From an uncultured Alphaproteobacteria bacterium (GTDB lineage: Bacteria > Pseudomonadota > Alphaproteobacteria > Micavibrionales > UBA1664), in NCBI GenBank assembly GCA_943789475.1, contig CALSUG010000009.1, positions 1 to 64,000 on the forward strand: DNA of 64,000 nt, given 5' to 3'. The position numbers were made by a program, and so were the translations under genes. Shown here piece by piece: positions 17,492 to 27,336 of the stretch. The notes below the pieces were generated by a model. The model saw only the letters and a program-made list of their open reading frames with translations, searched no databases and was not told the origin of the DNA. The first letter of the stretch is position 1. Each line of letters begins with the position of its first letter.

Positions 17492-19618
17492 TTAGATGAT
17501 GATTGTACCGTCTGTCACCAGATCATTAAAGTTATCTTGGTTAACAACTGTGTAATCCAAACGGACTGTCGTTTGCAACGTACTATCTGTTCCTGTTCCA
17601 TCTTCATCAATAAAGATATATGAACGTTTTGCATCCGATGCGAAGCTAACAAAATCAAAAATATCATCGCTTAATGCATCATAACCACTCAACAGATCAG
17701 AAATATCCAGTGTGTCATCAGCTACATTAAAATCATGAATACGATCATAACCGGAACTGTCGTATTGTGACATATCCGTAAAAATGAATGTATCCGACCC
17801 CGCACCACCATATAATCGGTCATACCCCGCGCCACCATTCAATGTATCATCACCACCATATCCCATCATAAAGTCGTTACCCGCGCCACCATTAAGCGTA
17901 TCGTTACCTTCATGGGCGTACAAGATATCCGCGCCAACGCCACCATTAAGCGTATCGTTACCATCACGACCATATAATGTGTCATCGCCTTCACCACCAT
18001 TGATAGTGTCATTACCAATACCGCCATCAAGGATATCACGGGCACCATCTCCATTTAAGATATCATCGCCACCTTCACCATACAAAACATCAACGCCTGC
18101 ACCGCCATATAATTCATCATTATCAGCATTACCATTTAAGTAATCATCACCATCTTCACCATAAATAATATCTGCACCATTACCACCATAAACACGGTCT
18201 GAACCTATTCCGCCAGCGATAGTGTCATTACCATTATCACCAAATAATGCATCATCACCGTTATCACCAAAAATTAGATCATCCCCATCATCACCACCGA
18301 CAGTATCATCCCCATCATCACCATGTAATGTATCTGCGCCTGCACCACCGTGAAGCACGTCTGTCATAGCACCACCATACAAGCGATCGTCACCATCATC
18401 ACCATTTAAACGATCATTACCATCATCACCAAAAATAATGTCATTTTCAACACCGCCATAGGCAACATCATCACCATCACCACCATAGATAGTATCTTCG
18501 CCATCACCACCATTCAGCAAATCATCACCCTCTTCACCGAACAATGTATCTCCGCCTATTTCACCGTAAAGACTGTCATTTTCTGTACCACCATAAATAA
18601 CATCTTCACCACCACGACCAAAGATCCTATCATCCCCAGCATAACCATATAGAATATCATCACCAGTAAACGGATTACCATTTCCTCTTAAATCGTCGTT
18701 TCCTGCATTTCCAAGAACATATGTTTCAATTGTTGAAAGGTTGAAGGTTGAACCATCTGCAAATTCAATGGTTTCAATTTCACCACCTTCACCAGAGAAT
18801 TGATTCATAATAGTGATTCCATCGGTATAATTCGTTGTGATTACAAGATTCTGATTATTATTTGTACGATAAAAAACAAGATCATCAACCGTTAATGCAC
18901 CACCCATCAATATACGATCTGCGCCGCTTGTATCAGTCACAAAATCCATACCTGTGCCAAACACATAAGTGTCATCACCTGCACCACCCATCATAACGTT
19001 ATTGTTAGCATTACCAGACAATGTATCCGCATTATCTGCTCCTATTGCCAAGCCACCATTTGAAAAATCAAGCTGAAATCCATTAACATCTATTGTCTCA
19101 ACAACATCATAATTTCCTTGATATGCCTTAATAGATACACGCTCAATTCCAACATGCATACGTAATTGAGAACTACCCGCATGCAATTCAAATTGAATTT
19201 CATCAACTGAAAACGCACCCATCATATGAAGAGTGTCCGTTCCTGTTGTTTCCTTGACAACATCACGCCCATCACCAACATTCCAATAAAAATGATCATT
19301 GCCACCATTTCCATTTACAACGTCGTTACCGGCCTCACCATAAATGTGATCTGCACCATTACCACCATTAATGATATCTTTTTCTGTACCACCATAGAGC
19401 GTATCATTACCACTACCACCGATTAGCTTATCTTTACCAGCCCCACCTGTTAACGTATCATTACCACTGGCCCCCTTAATTGTGTCATTGCCATTACCAC
19501 CGTTGATAGTATCATTGCCACCTTTACCATTAATCGTATCATTACCATCAAGACCATTGATGACATTAGCCTGTCCGTTTCCGTTGTATGTATCGTCGTT
19601 GTTTGTTAAATCGGTCAT
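17492..19618 (-). CDS. RTX repeat protein, probable type I secretion substrate
   Basis: The 708-residue protein is built from glycine-rich nonapeptides (GGxGxDxUx) that bind calcium in beta rolls. There are two blocks, about 10-115 and 310-620. Between them lies a non-repetitive part of about 190 residues with one short RTX island near 200-225. The last 80 residues (from SDTFIFTD) resemble the C-terminal target domain of RTX proteins exported by type I systems. There is no signal peptide and no recognisable enzyme domain. No ABC exporter, membrane fusion protein or TolC is encoded in this window. A surface or matrix role is typical of such proteins but not shown. Confidence 0.88.
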   Translation of the reverse strand: MTDLTNNDDTYNGNGQANVINGLDGNDTINGKGGNDTINGGNGNDTIKGASGNDTLTGGAGKDKLIGGSGNDTLYGGTEKDIINGGNGADHIYGEAGNDVVNGNGGNDHFYWNVGDGRDVVKETTGTDTLHMMGAFSVDEIQFELHAGSSQLRMHVGIERVSIKAYQGNYDVVETIDVNGFQLDFSNGGLAIGADNADTLSGNANNNVMMGGAGDDTYVFGTGMDFVTDTSGADRILMGGALTVDDLVFYRTNNNQNLVITTNYTDGITIMNQFSGEGGEIETIEFADGSTFNLSTIETYVLGNAGNDDLRGNGNPFTGDDILYGYAGDDRIFGRGGEDVIYGGTENDSLYGEIGGDTLFGEEGDDLLNGGDGEDTIYGGDGDDVAYGGVENDIIFGDDGNDRLNGDDGDDRLYGGAMTDVLHGGAGADTLHGDDGDDTVGGDDGDDLIFGDNGDDALFGDNGNDTIAGGIGSDRVYGGNGADIIYGEDGDDYLNGNADNDELYGGAGVDVLYGEGGDDILNGDGARDILDGGIGNDTINGGEGDDTLYGRDGNDTLNGGVGADILYAHEGNDTLNGGAGNDFMMGYGGDDTLNGGAGYDRLYGGAGSDTFIFTDMSQYDSSGYDRIHDFNVADDTLDISDLLSGYDALSDDIFDFVSFASDAKRSYIFIDEDGTGTDSTLQTTVRLDYTVVNQDNFNDLVTDGTIII

Positions 19619-19682
19619 GATCCCATTTTCTTTTAAAAAGTATCCTTATACCCTTATTACTATAATACTATTTCAGTAAACA

Positions 19683-19699
19683 AACCCTTAACGAGGGTT
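19683..19699. terminator. Hairpin past the end of comEC
   Basis: AACCCT at 19683-19688 and AGGGTT at 19694-19699 form a short 6-bp hairpin immediately after the comEC stop. The downstream T-run on the minus strand is weak (TGTTTACT). It may end comEC transcription before the RTX gene. Confidence 0.4.
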
Positions 19700-21790
19700 C
19701 TAGTTTTTAGAATATTTTATTTTAAACTCATCTAAAGGTTGTGTAATAATCACAGCTCCATGCCTCCAAACGTCAAAGCGATCAATAATTTTGACATTTG
19801 GGCACTGTTTGGTGTCATGAACAGGTGTTCTGGAAATAACTAAATCTGCATATTCACACGCTTTGGATAATGCAATGGGCGCATGAATAATAATAAGATG
19901 TTGTTTATTAAAATCAATATTACACATCAAATCATCACAATAACCATTTGAAAAATTAATATTATCCCCAACGTTATATTTTTTTATATCAACATCCATA
20001 TCAATTCCTAGAGAGCCAATCCATTGCTTCTTTGTATAACTGTTTATACGACCGATAAGAAACACACTATTAACAGATTTATCCACAATCATGATTGATT
20101 TCATATCATCACTTACAATGATGTATTTTTTTTGATCAAATTGTGAGAATAGTAAAATAGCAACCATAATTGGTACAAAAATCCACCTTAAAACCCCACA
20201 CCACACAATTAACCATACAAAACCAAAACATATCAGAACCGTTTCAATGACACTTAAGGATGGCATTGACAAGTTCGCCCCCTCATAACCAGATACCGAT
20301 TGAGCAATGATCGTTATATTTTGAATACCCCACTCTACCAACGGCCATATATAGGCATCAAACCCCACAGGCATCATCATAAGCGATAGCAAACCAAATG
20401 GCATAACAACAAAGGCCATAAGGGGCATCGCAAATATATTAGATAAAACCGAATACACGGCAAATTGGTTAAAAAACATAATCGAAAATGGCGCCGTTGA
20501 AACCGTTGCCACAAGCGTGGTCATTATAACGCCTACAACGTAATAGATTGGTCGCCATAACGGTTTATAGGCATTTGCGTTCACAATCCATTGCCGTCCC
20601 ACCCCTTGATAAAATACAATTAATGCAGACACCGCGGCAAATGACAAAACAAAACTGGGTCCCATAACCGCCTCTGGCGTTGTCACCATGACAATCATTG
20701 CCGCCAAGGCAACCAGTCTCATATTCAATGTCGATCGATCCAATATCACGGCCAACAACACCAATGATGTCATGATAAATGCACGCATTGTTGGCACGGT
20801 TGCCCCCGCCAACACCATATAAAAGAACGCGACCGCGATAGCCACACCTGCAGCCCATTTTTTAACTGGATAACGTAATGCAACATAAGGCACGACAACC
20901 AATAACAATCTGATAAAGAAAAACACACATCCAGCAACTAAACCCACGTGCAATCCCGATATGGCCAATAAATGCGCCAAACCAGATGTACGCAAATTTT
21001 GCGTATCTTTTTTTGTTATGCCGTCACGTTCCCCCGTTAATAACGCTTGCGCAATGGCCGCATAACGTGGATCCATTATCGCATATAAAACACCGCGTAC
21101 GCGATCCCGAAATGATTGCACATGATCCGTTTTTGACGCCCCCTCACCAATAAGGACCGCATCCGCCGTTGTGAAACCGACAGCGCCAATACCATCATAA
21201 TAAGCCTTAACACGAAAATCAAAACCACCTGGAATAACAGGTGCGCTTGGTGCCATCAATTTTGCCTTCACCTGCACCACATCTCCAATACGCCAATCAT
21301 CACCTTTAAAATGATATGTTTTTAACCTCACCCGTGTAACCTGTAATGACATATCACGATCATCAATTGGTTGAATACCTCTTAAAACAACCCGTTTGGC
21401 TTTACCGCCCTCTAACGCGACCAACTTCTCAACTGTTGCCTCAATTGTTACAAAACTATCTTTTTCCAATATAGATGTGCCCAAACTATCCGTTCGGTAT
21501 TGAATAGATGCGTATCCAAAAACAAAAAATAATAGCCCTACGCTCAAAATTAAAAATGACGCACCCCAAACAGTGCCATAAGCACGATAGTGATGCCAAG
21601 ACTTCCAAATTGCTATCCCTAACGTCAGAATCGCTATAGCTATACCGCTCCACGCAATCGTAACATCCGACGTAAAATAAGTTACAATCCCTGCCCCCAT
21701 GGCAATCGGCAACCACAAAAACAACGATTTACGCTGTTTCGCGATTTCTTGCATTAAGAACGCAGCAATGAATTGCAGTTTATTTTGCAC
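19700..21790 (-). CDS. comEC: ComEC/Rec2 family DNA uptake channel
   Basis: This 696-residue multi-spanning protein matches ComEC: an N-terminal DUF4131-like/OB part (about 80-200) with two or three helices before it, then the competence domain with LTGERDGI, the HLLAISGLHVGLVAG signature and about eight helices to residue 560. The C-terminal part (590-696) is a soluble remnant with weak resemblance to the metallo-beta-lactamase domain found in long ComECs, and its metal-binding HxHxDH motif is absent. The GTG start at 21790 has a GGGAG-like site upstream; an ATG at 21754 is the alternative. ComEC carries single-stranded DNA across the inner membrane during transformation. Confidence 0.88.
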   Translation of the reverse strand: MQNKLQFIAAFLMQEIAKQRKSLFLWLPIAMGAGIVTYFTSDVTIAWSGIAIAILTLGIAIWKSWHHYRAYGTVWGASFLILSVGLLFFVFGYASIQYRTDSLGTSILEKDSFVTIEATVEKLVALEGGKAKRVVLRGIQPIDDRDMSLQVTRVRLKTYHFKGDDWRIGDVVQVKAKLMAPSAPVIPGGFDFRVKAYYDGIGAVGFTTADAVLIGEGASKTDHVQSFRDRVRGVLYAIMDPRYAAIAQALLTGERDGITKKDTQNLRTSGLAHLLAISGLHVGLVAGCVFFFIRLLLVVVPYVALRYPVKKWAAGVAIAVAFFYMVLAGATVPTMRAFIMTSLVLLAVILDRSTLNMRLVALAAMIVMVTTPEAVMGPSFVLSFAAVSALIVFYQGVGRQWIVNANAYKPLWRPIYYVVGVIMTTLVATVSTAPFSIMFFNQFAVYSVLSNIFAMPLMAFVVMPFGLLSLMMMPVGFDAYIWPLVEWGIQNITIIAQSVSGYEGANLSMPSLSVIETVLICFGFVWLIVWCGVLRWIFVPIMVAILLFSQFDQKKYIIVSDDMKSIMIVDKSVNSVFLIGRINSYTKKQWIGSLGIDMDVDIKKYNVGDNINFSNGYCDDLMCNIDFNKQHLIIIHAPIALSKACEYADLVISRTPVHDTKQCPNVKIIDRFDVWRHGAVIITQPLDEFKIKYSKN

Positions 21791-21838
21791 TTGGTTATGA
21801 TCTCCCAGAATTTAAAGTTTTATAAGGAAATATCATCA

Positions 21839-23200
21839 ATGTCTATCGTTACTCGCTTCCCTCCATCTCCTACTGGATACCTTCATATTGGCGGCGCACG
21901 TACAGCTCTATTCAATTGGGCATTTGCACGTGCAAATGGTGGCCTGTTTAAACTACGCGTTGAAGATACTGACAAAGAAAGATCAACTGAGGAATCTATC
22001 CAGGCGATCTTTGATGGAATGGAATGGTTAAACCTTGATTATGATGGTGAAGTAACCTTTCAAACAAAAAACGAACAACGCCATATTGAGGTGGCACATC
22101 AATTACTAGAAAAAGGACAAGCCTACAAATGTTACTGCACGCCAGAGGAACTAGCCAAAATGCGCGAAAAAGGTCACGGATATGACCGCACGTGGCGCGA
22201 TAATGACGCAACACCACCAGAGGGTGTGAAACCCGTTATCCGTATAAAATCTCCTATTGATGGAGACATAACTATATCAGATGCGGTTCAAGGTGACGTC
22301 ACAATTAATGCTAAACAATTGGATGATTTTATTATCCTGCGGTCTGATGAAACACCAACATATATGTTGGCCGTTGTTGTTGATGACCACGATATGGATG
22401 TTACGCATGTTATTCGTGGTGATGACCATCTTAACAATGCATTTCGTCAAAAGGTTATCATTGACGCGATGGGATGGGATTTACCAACATATGCGCATAT
22501 TCCACTTATCCATGGTGATGATGGGAAAAAACTATCTAAACGTCATGGTGCATTATCCGTAACGGAATATGATGATATGGGATATTTACCCGATGCGATG
22601 ATTAATTACCTCATGCGTCTTGGTTGGTCTCACGGTGATGATGAAATATTTTCACGCGAGAAAATAAAAGAATGGTTTACATTGGATGCCATTAACAAAG
22701 CACCATCACGACTAGATTTTAAAAAATTATCCGATGTTAACGCTCATTATATTAAGGAAAACGATAATAAAACACTTACTGATATTGTTTTGACCCGATT
22801 TAATGGTTCAGTATCCGACACACAGAAATCATGGCTCGAAAATGGTATGAATGACCTTAAAACGCGTACATCAACATTGAACGAACTCGTACATGAATCC
22901 CTTATTTATATCGCGCCACTGGCTTATGAAGAAAAGGCAAGCAACGCCATTTCAAACGGACAAGACGCATTAAAGGCTTTGCACGAGGCATTTTCAACAT
23001 TAGACAGTTTCACACCCGAAAATGTGGAAAACTCTGTGAAAGAAATTGTGAATACATCTTTCGATGGCAAGTACGGTAAAGTTGGCATGCCACTACGCGC
23101 AGCCCTCACCGGTCGTGGGCAAAGTCCATCTGTACCCAACATTGCATCCATTATTGGAAAAGATGAAACATGTCTACGTATTCAGGCGGTTATTGATTAA
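21839..23200 (+). CDS. gltX: Glutamyl-tRNA synthetase
   Basis: The 453-residue class I enzyme charges tRNA-Glu. It has RFPPSPTGYLHIGGARTALFN with the HIGH-type motif, and KLSKRHGA as the KMSKS-type loop. The ATG at 21839 places MSIVTRFPPSPTG at the N-terminus and is preceded by AAGGAAAT, so it is preferred over an earlier in-frame start at 21773, which would overlap comEC. Alphaproteobacteria often carry two GltX copies, one of which may be a Glu/Gln enzyme; which one this is cannot be told. Divergent from comEC with 48 bases between. Confidence 0.95.
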   Translation: MSIVTRFPPSPTGYLHIGGARTALFNWAFARANGGLFKLRVEDTDKERSTEESIQAIFDGMEWLNLDYDGEVTFQTKNEQRHIEVAHQLLEKGQAYKCYCTPEELAKMREKGHGYDRTWRDNDATPPEGVKPVIRIKSPIDGDITISDAVQGDVTINAKQLDDFIILRSDETPTYMLAVVVDDHDMDVTHVIRGDDHLNNAFRQKVIIDAMGWDLPTYAHIPLIHGDDGKKLSKRHGALSVTEYDDMGYLPDAMINYLMRLGWSHGDDEIFSREKIKEWFTLDAINKAPSRLDFKKLSDVNAHYIKENDNKTLTDIVLTRFNGSVSDTQKSWLENGMNDLKTRTSTLNELVHESLIYIAPLAYEEKASNAISNGQDALKALHEAFSTLDSFTPENVENSVKEIVNTSFDGKYGKVGMPLRAALTGRGQSPSVPNIASIIGKDETCLRIQAVID

Positions 23201-23291
23201 ATTTGCGATTCCCTTAAACTTTTTGTTAAGACTTAAAGCGCATGATCATGCGTGAAACATATTCTTATGAAAGAGTTAAGGGAAGAGCATT

Positions 23292-24587
23292 ATGAAAACA
23301 GACAAAACATTTACATTAAAAAACGATCAAACTGGCGAAGAATTTACCCTTCCCGTTCTTGATGGTGTCGAAGGGCCCAGTGTTATTGACGTACGTAAAC
23401 TCTATGCGGAAACAGGTCACTTCACATTTGACCCGTCATATACATCAACGGCATCGTGTAAATCACGCCTTACATTTATTGATGGTGATAAAGGTATTTT
23501 GAGACATCGCGGTTATACGATTGAAGAATTAACAGACAACAGTACATTCCTTGAGGTTGCGTATCTCCTTCTCGAAGGTGATCTACCAAACAAAGATCAA
23601 ATGAAAGAATTTGATCACAATATTACGTATCACACACTTGTCCATGAACAATTACATACATTCTTCCGTGGTTTCCGTCGTGATGCGCACCCTATGGCGA
23701 TTATGTGTGGTGTCGTTGGTGGCTTGGCCGCATTCTATCATGACTCACTTGATATTTGGGATCCAAAGCAACGTGAAATTTCGGCACATCGCCTGATTGC
23801 AAAAATACCAACAATTGCGGCAATGACCATGAAATATGCAATGGGACAACCATTTGTATATCCACGTAACGACCTAACATACGCTGAAAATTTCCTACAT
23901 ATGTGTTTCGCCCTTCCGGCCGAACCATACAAGGTTAGCAAGACATTGTCGGACGCCATGGACAAAATTTTAATCCTTCATGCAGACCACGAACAAAATG
24001 CATCAACATCAACCGTTCGTTTGGCAGGATCGTCACAAGCCAACCCATTTGCATGTATTTCATCAGGGATTACATCCCTATGGGGACCTGCACATGGTGG
24101 TGCAAACCAGGCTGTTTTGGCGATGCTTCGTGAAATTGGATCAGTTGATCGTATTCCGGAATATATTGAAAAGGCAAAAGACAAGGACGATCCATTCCGC
24201 CTTATGGGTTTTGGACACCGTGTTTATAAAAACATGGATCCACGCGCAGGTGTGTTAAAAGCATCATGTGACGCAGTTTTGGATGAATTAGGTGTCACTG
24301 ACCCATTATTGGCTGTTGCCCGCGAATTGGAAAAAATAGCACTACAAGATGAATATTTTGTTCAACGCAAACTATTCCCTAATGTTGATTTCTATTCAGG
24401 TATTATTTTGAAAGCTATGGGCTTCCCCGAAGAAATGTTTACGGTTTTATTTGCCGTTGGTCGTACCGTTGGTTGGGTATCACAATGGAAAGAAATGATG
24501 GAAGAACAGTCATTACGTATTGGTCGCCCACGTCAATTATACACTGGCCCTGCCAAACGTGACTATGTCGACATTGACAAACGATAA
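23292..24587 (+). CDS. gltA: Citrate synthase
   Basis: The 431-residue enzyme condenses oxaloacetate and acetyl-CoA, the first step of the TCA cycle. It is of the hexameric, Gram-negative type by length. Catalytic regions are visible: a His in [11 protein letters not shown], a His in [13 protein letters not shown] and the conserved [12 protein letters not shown] block. AAGGGAAGAGC precedes the ATG. Its 3' end overlaps the next gene by 23 bases. gltA lying near lpxB and gltX is common in alphaproteobacteria. Confidence 0.97.
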   Translation: MKTDKTFTLKNDQTGEEFTLPVLDGVEGPSVIDVRKLYAETGHFTFDPSYTSTASCKSRLTFIDGDKGILRHRGYTIEELTDNSTFLEVAYLLLEGDLPNKDQMKEFDHNITYHTLVHEQLHTFFRGFRRDAHPMAIMCGVVGGLAAFYHDSLDIWDPKQREISAHRLIAKIPTIAAMTMKYAMGQPFVYPRNDLTYAENFLHMCFALPAEPYKVSKTLSDAMDKILILHADHEQNASTSTVRLAGSSQANPFACISSGITSLWGPAHGGANQAVLAMLREIGSVDRIPEYIEKAKDKDDPFRLMGFGHRVYKNMDPRAGVLKASCDAVLDELGVTDPLLAVARELEKIALQDEYFVQRKLFPNVDFYSGIILKAMGFPEEMFTVLFAVGRTVGWVSQWKEMMEEQSLRIGRPRQLYTGPAKRDYVDIDKR

Positions 24588-25461
24588 AAACATCACAATT
24601 TTAGATGGTGGAATGGGGCGTGAATTAAAAAGGATTGGTGCCCCTTTTGCTCAACCCGAATGGTCGGCATTATCTTTAATCGAAGCCCCCACTTACGTCG
24701 CGCAAGCACATCAAAACTTTATTGATGCAGGTGCACAAATCATCACGACAAATGCATATGCGCTTGTCCCCTTTCATATCGGTGAGCAACGGTTTTTTGA
24801 ACATGCTTATGATTTGGCGCAAACAGCAGCAAAAATTGCCCGTGATTGTGCGACAACAGATAAGGTAAAGGTTGCTGGCTGTCTTCCCCCCGCATTTGGA
24901 TCATATTTACCCGATGCGTTTATTAGAGATAAGGCAGAAGAAATTCTTGCACCACTTATTCAGGCACAAGAACCCTTTATCGATTTTTGGCTCATTGAAA
25001 CTGCATCATCCATTATCGAGGCCGAAACGGCCATCAACATCATCCAAAAACATTCTTCAAAACCTATATGGTTATCCTTCACCCTAAATAATCGTGATGA
25101 TATGGCGCAATCACCGTCACTACGTTCTAGTGAAACACTGGGCAGTATTTCGCCTTTTCTATTCGATGTTGATGCCATTTTGTTTAATTGCTCTCAACCT
25201 GAAGAAATGGAAGACGCCATTAAGTCCATTCGTGCGCTTTCTCCTACAATTCAGATCGGTGCATATGCCAATAATTTTGCGGAGATAAAACGCAAGCATA
25301 AGGCCAATGAAGGCATATCTGACACACGCAATGACATTACATCTAAGGCTTATTTAGAATTCACAAAATCATGGGTGAACGCGGGTGCAAACATCATTGG
25401 TGGATGTTGTGGGATTACCCCTGAACACATAAAAATGTTAAGTGATCATTACAAAAACTGA
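24565..25461 (+). CDS. Homocysteine S-methyltransferase family protein
   Basis: The 298-residue protein has the family start [10 protein letters not shown], the ITTNAYAL block and the C-terminal [10 protein letters not shown] motif whose two Cys, with an upstream Cys in the VLFNCS-type strand, bind the catalytic zinc. Such enzymes transfer a methyl group from S-methylmethionine or a related donor to homocysteine, feeding the methionine cycle that MetK (63400) draws on. The ATG at 24565, inside the end of gltA in another frame, is chosen because it directly precedes the conserved start. The 3' end overlaps lpxB by 13 bases, convergently. Confidence 0.88.
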   Translation: MSTLTNDKNITILDGGMGRELKRIGAPFAQPEWSALSLIEAPTYVAQAHQNFIDAGAQIITTNAYALVPFHIGEQRFFEHAYDLAQTAAKIARDCATTDKVKVAGCLPPAFGSYLPDAFIRDKAEEILAPLIQAQEPFIDFWLIETASSIIEAETAINIIQKHSSKPIWLSFTLNNRDDMAQSPSLRSSETLGSISPFLFDVDAILFNCSQPEEMEDAIKSIRALSPTIQIGAYANNFAEIKRKHKANEGISDTRNDITSKAYLEFTKSWVNAGANIIGGCCGITPEHIKMLSDHYKN

Positions 25462-26531
25462 GAAATAAATTGCGCCGCCTGCATTGACGGTGGCATTTTT
25501 TCATCAGCCCCAGATAATTTCGTACGTATCGCAGATAAATCAGAATTACTGTACCCCTTCACTGCATTCATAATCTCATCTGCGGTGCATTTTTCCTGAA
25601 TGCATTCGGGTATAACTTCTGCGCCTTCCATAATGTTCACCAAATGTGCATGTTTTACATACGCCATACGATTTAACACCCACCATGTTAATGCATTCAT
25701 TTTATACGCAATTACGTGTGGGCATTGGGCCACGGCCAATTCCAACCCGACAGTTCCTGATGTTGCCAACGCAAATGGTGCTGTTTTAAACGCATCATAA
25801 CGCATGTTTGGGTCAATATAGGTCACATCCATGCCAAAAAAATGTTCTGCAATATCATCCTTTAAATGCGGAAGTGCAACAATGCGTCCCTCCAAATCAG
25901 GATTCATAATTTTCATTTGTTTAAACGTATCCGCAAACACAGGCGCCATACGTTTTATCTCTCCACGGCGAGATCCTGGAAGGATAAGAACATGATCGTT
26001 TGGACGTTTCACCACGCTCAAATCAATTTTTTCAACAATTGGATGACCGCAAAATTGTGCTTTAAGGCCATGCTTTTCAAAATATTGTGGTTCAAATGGT
26101 AATAAACAAATCAATCCATCAAACAATTCAGCCATTGTTTTTGCACGTCCCGAACGCCATGCCCAAACGGTTGGTGCGACATAATGAACAAATTTAGTAT
26201 TAGGGCATTTCTTGCGCACCTTTTTTACAACTCGTTTACAAAAATCAGGTGCATCAATTGTAATGACAACATCTGGCTGTTTGTCCACGATATCCGCAAC
26301 AGTTTGATTAATGCGTTTTATCAGTGTTGGTAATTTTGGTAAAATTTCAAAAATTCCCATTAATGACAAATCAGACATTGGGAATAGATTTTTAAGCCCC
26401 TGTGAGGTCATTAGATCACCACCAACACCATTAAACGAAAAGTTTCCTTGTGATTGCATAGCGGCCATTAAACGCCCACCAAGCACATCTCCTGAAGTTT
26501 CCCCCGCAATCATATAAATCGATTTAGGCAT
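25449..26531 (-). CDS. lpxB: Lipid-A-disaccharide synthase
   Basis: The 360-residue GT19-type glycosyltransferase joins lipid X and UDP-2,3-diacylglucosamine into the lipid A disaccharide at the inner membrane. The diagnostic start IAGETSGDVLGGRLM, the VDAPDF-like block and PGSRRGEI are present. It is the last gene of the leftward envelope block and overlaps lpxI by 8 bases. The 3' end carries, on the opposite strand, a terminator for the convergent methyltransferase gene. Confidence 0.96.
   Translation of the reverse strand: MPKSIYMIAGETSGDVLGGRLMAAMQSQGNFSFNGVGGDLMTSQGLKNLFPMSDLSLMGIFEILPKLPTLIKRINQTVADIVDKQPDVVITIDAPDFCKRVVKKVRKKCPNTKFVHYVAPTVWAWRSGRAKTMAELFDGLICLLPFEPQYFEKHGLKAQFCGHPIVEKIDLSVVKRPNDHVLILPGSRRGEIKRMAPVFADTFKQMKIMNPDLEGRIVALPHLKDDIAEHFFGMDVTYIDPNMRYDAFKTAPFALATSGTVGLELAVAQCPHVIAYKMNALTWWVLNRMAYVKHAHLVNIMEGAEVIPECIQEKCTADEIMNAVKGYSNSDLSAIRTKLSGADEKMPPSMQAAQFISQFL
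25474..25501 (+). terminator. Plus-strand terminator inside the end of lpxB
   Basis: GCCGCC at 25474-25479 pairs with GGTGGC at 25489-25494 (one G-U pair), followed by A and six T residues. It lies 13 bases after the stop of the homocysteine methyltransferase gene and within the coding end of lpxB. Confidence 0.6.
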
Positions 26532-27336
26532 TATTCACCTCCACCACATCTATAAACAAATCATTTTTATCTGCATATGCGACCATTTCATCTCTATCAA
26601 TCATTAATACACCGTTCGCCTGTATCACCATTCCTATGCAGCCAAATTTCTGTAACGCAACCAATGTTTGTACACCAACCGTTGGACGGTCTAAATCAGG
26701 GTCTTGGTTGGGCTTTACCATTTTGACCAAAATTGACCCTTTTTTGCCATCATCTGTAATCAATGATGTTGTTCCATCACGTGTTTCATACCCATAGGTA
26801 CCATCCGCGTGTAACAAAATTGATTGCCCTTTATCTTCTGTGCCAAAACGTAAAGCCTCGCTTATCGCATATTTCACATCAACATCACATGCTTGTTTAG
26901 TTAAACATTGTGGTTTAGAAATAAGATCACGCAGATAGTAATCAATGCCTTTAACATCAAAATTTTCATTTTCTATTTCAATACGTAATGATCTTAATAA
27001 ATTATCATCACCTTTCATGAATGCACCTGCAATGCGACCAAGAGTTTTTATCCCTTTGAAATCAGGACGCATGGATGTAATTGACGGACGTTGTAAATTA
27101 CCAATCATCACAACATTTTGAACATTATGCTTTTTGAAGAATGAAAATATTTCACCAACACGTTCCATTTTGGTCGTAATTGATGGAACAGATGGAAAAT
27201 TATTATAGGTACAGCTATCAAACTGCACTACACAAACGGAAATATCATTATCAATGCAATATTGGGTCAATTGAACCGGTAATGCCCCCTCACCGGCAAG
27301 AATACCCAATGGTGATTTATCTATTTCGGCTGACAT
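26524..27336 (-). CDS. lpxI: UDP-2,3-diacylglucosamine diphosphatase, LpxI type
   Basis: The 270-residue protein starts PLGILAGEGALPVQL and contains LGRIAGAF, KGDDNLLRSL and QANGVLMIDRDE, all typical of LpxI (DUF1009). LpxI hydrolyses UDP-2,3-diacylglucosamine to lipid X and replaces LpxH in most alphaproteobacteria. It overlaps lpxA by 16 bases and lpxB by 8, so the three are translated together. Confidence 0.94.
   Translation of the reverse strand: MSAEIDKSPLGILAGEGALPVQLTQYCIDNDISVCVVQFDSCTYNNFPSVPSITTKMERVGEIFSFFKKHNVQNVVMIGNLQRPSITSMRPDFKGIKTLGRIAGAFMKGDDNLLRSLRIEIENENFDVKGIDYYLRDLISKPQCLTKQACDVDVKYAISEALRFGTEDKGQSILLHADGTYGYETRDGTTSLITDDGKKGSILVKMVKPNQDPDLDRPTVGVQTLVALQKFGCIGMVIQANGVLMIDRDEMVAYADKNDLFIDVVEVNNA

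Noticed and set aside
17784-18143. Repetitive DNA and a plus-strand frame in 17.8-19.6 kb, first read as a possible repeat array
   Set aside because: The repetition is the coding of calcium-binding RTX nonapeptides on the minus strand; repeat units are degenerate and spacers are not unique, so it is neither a CRISPR nor a satellite.
20084-20092. Perfect TTATCCACA inside comEC
   Set aside because: It lies in coding sequence (Val-Asp-Lys), is single and has no partner at 11-12 bp, so it is likely chance.
21773-21838. An earlier start for gltX
   Set aside because: It would overlap comEC and add 22 residues before the conserved RFPPSPTG; the ATG at 21839 has a better ribosome binding site.
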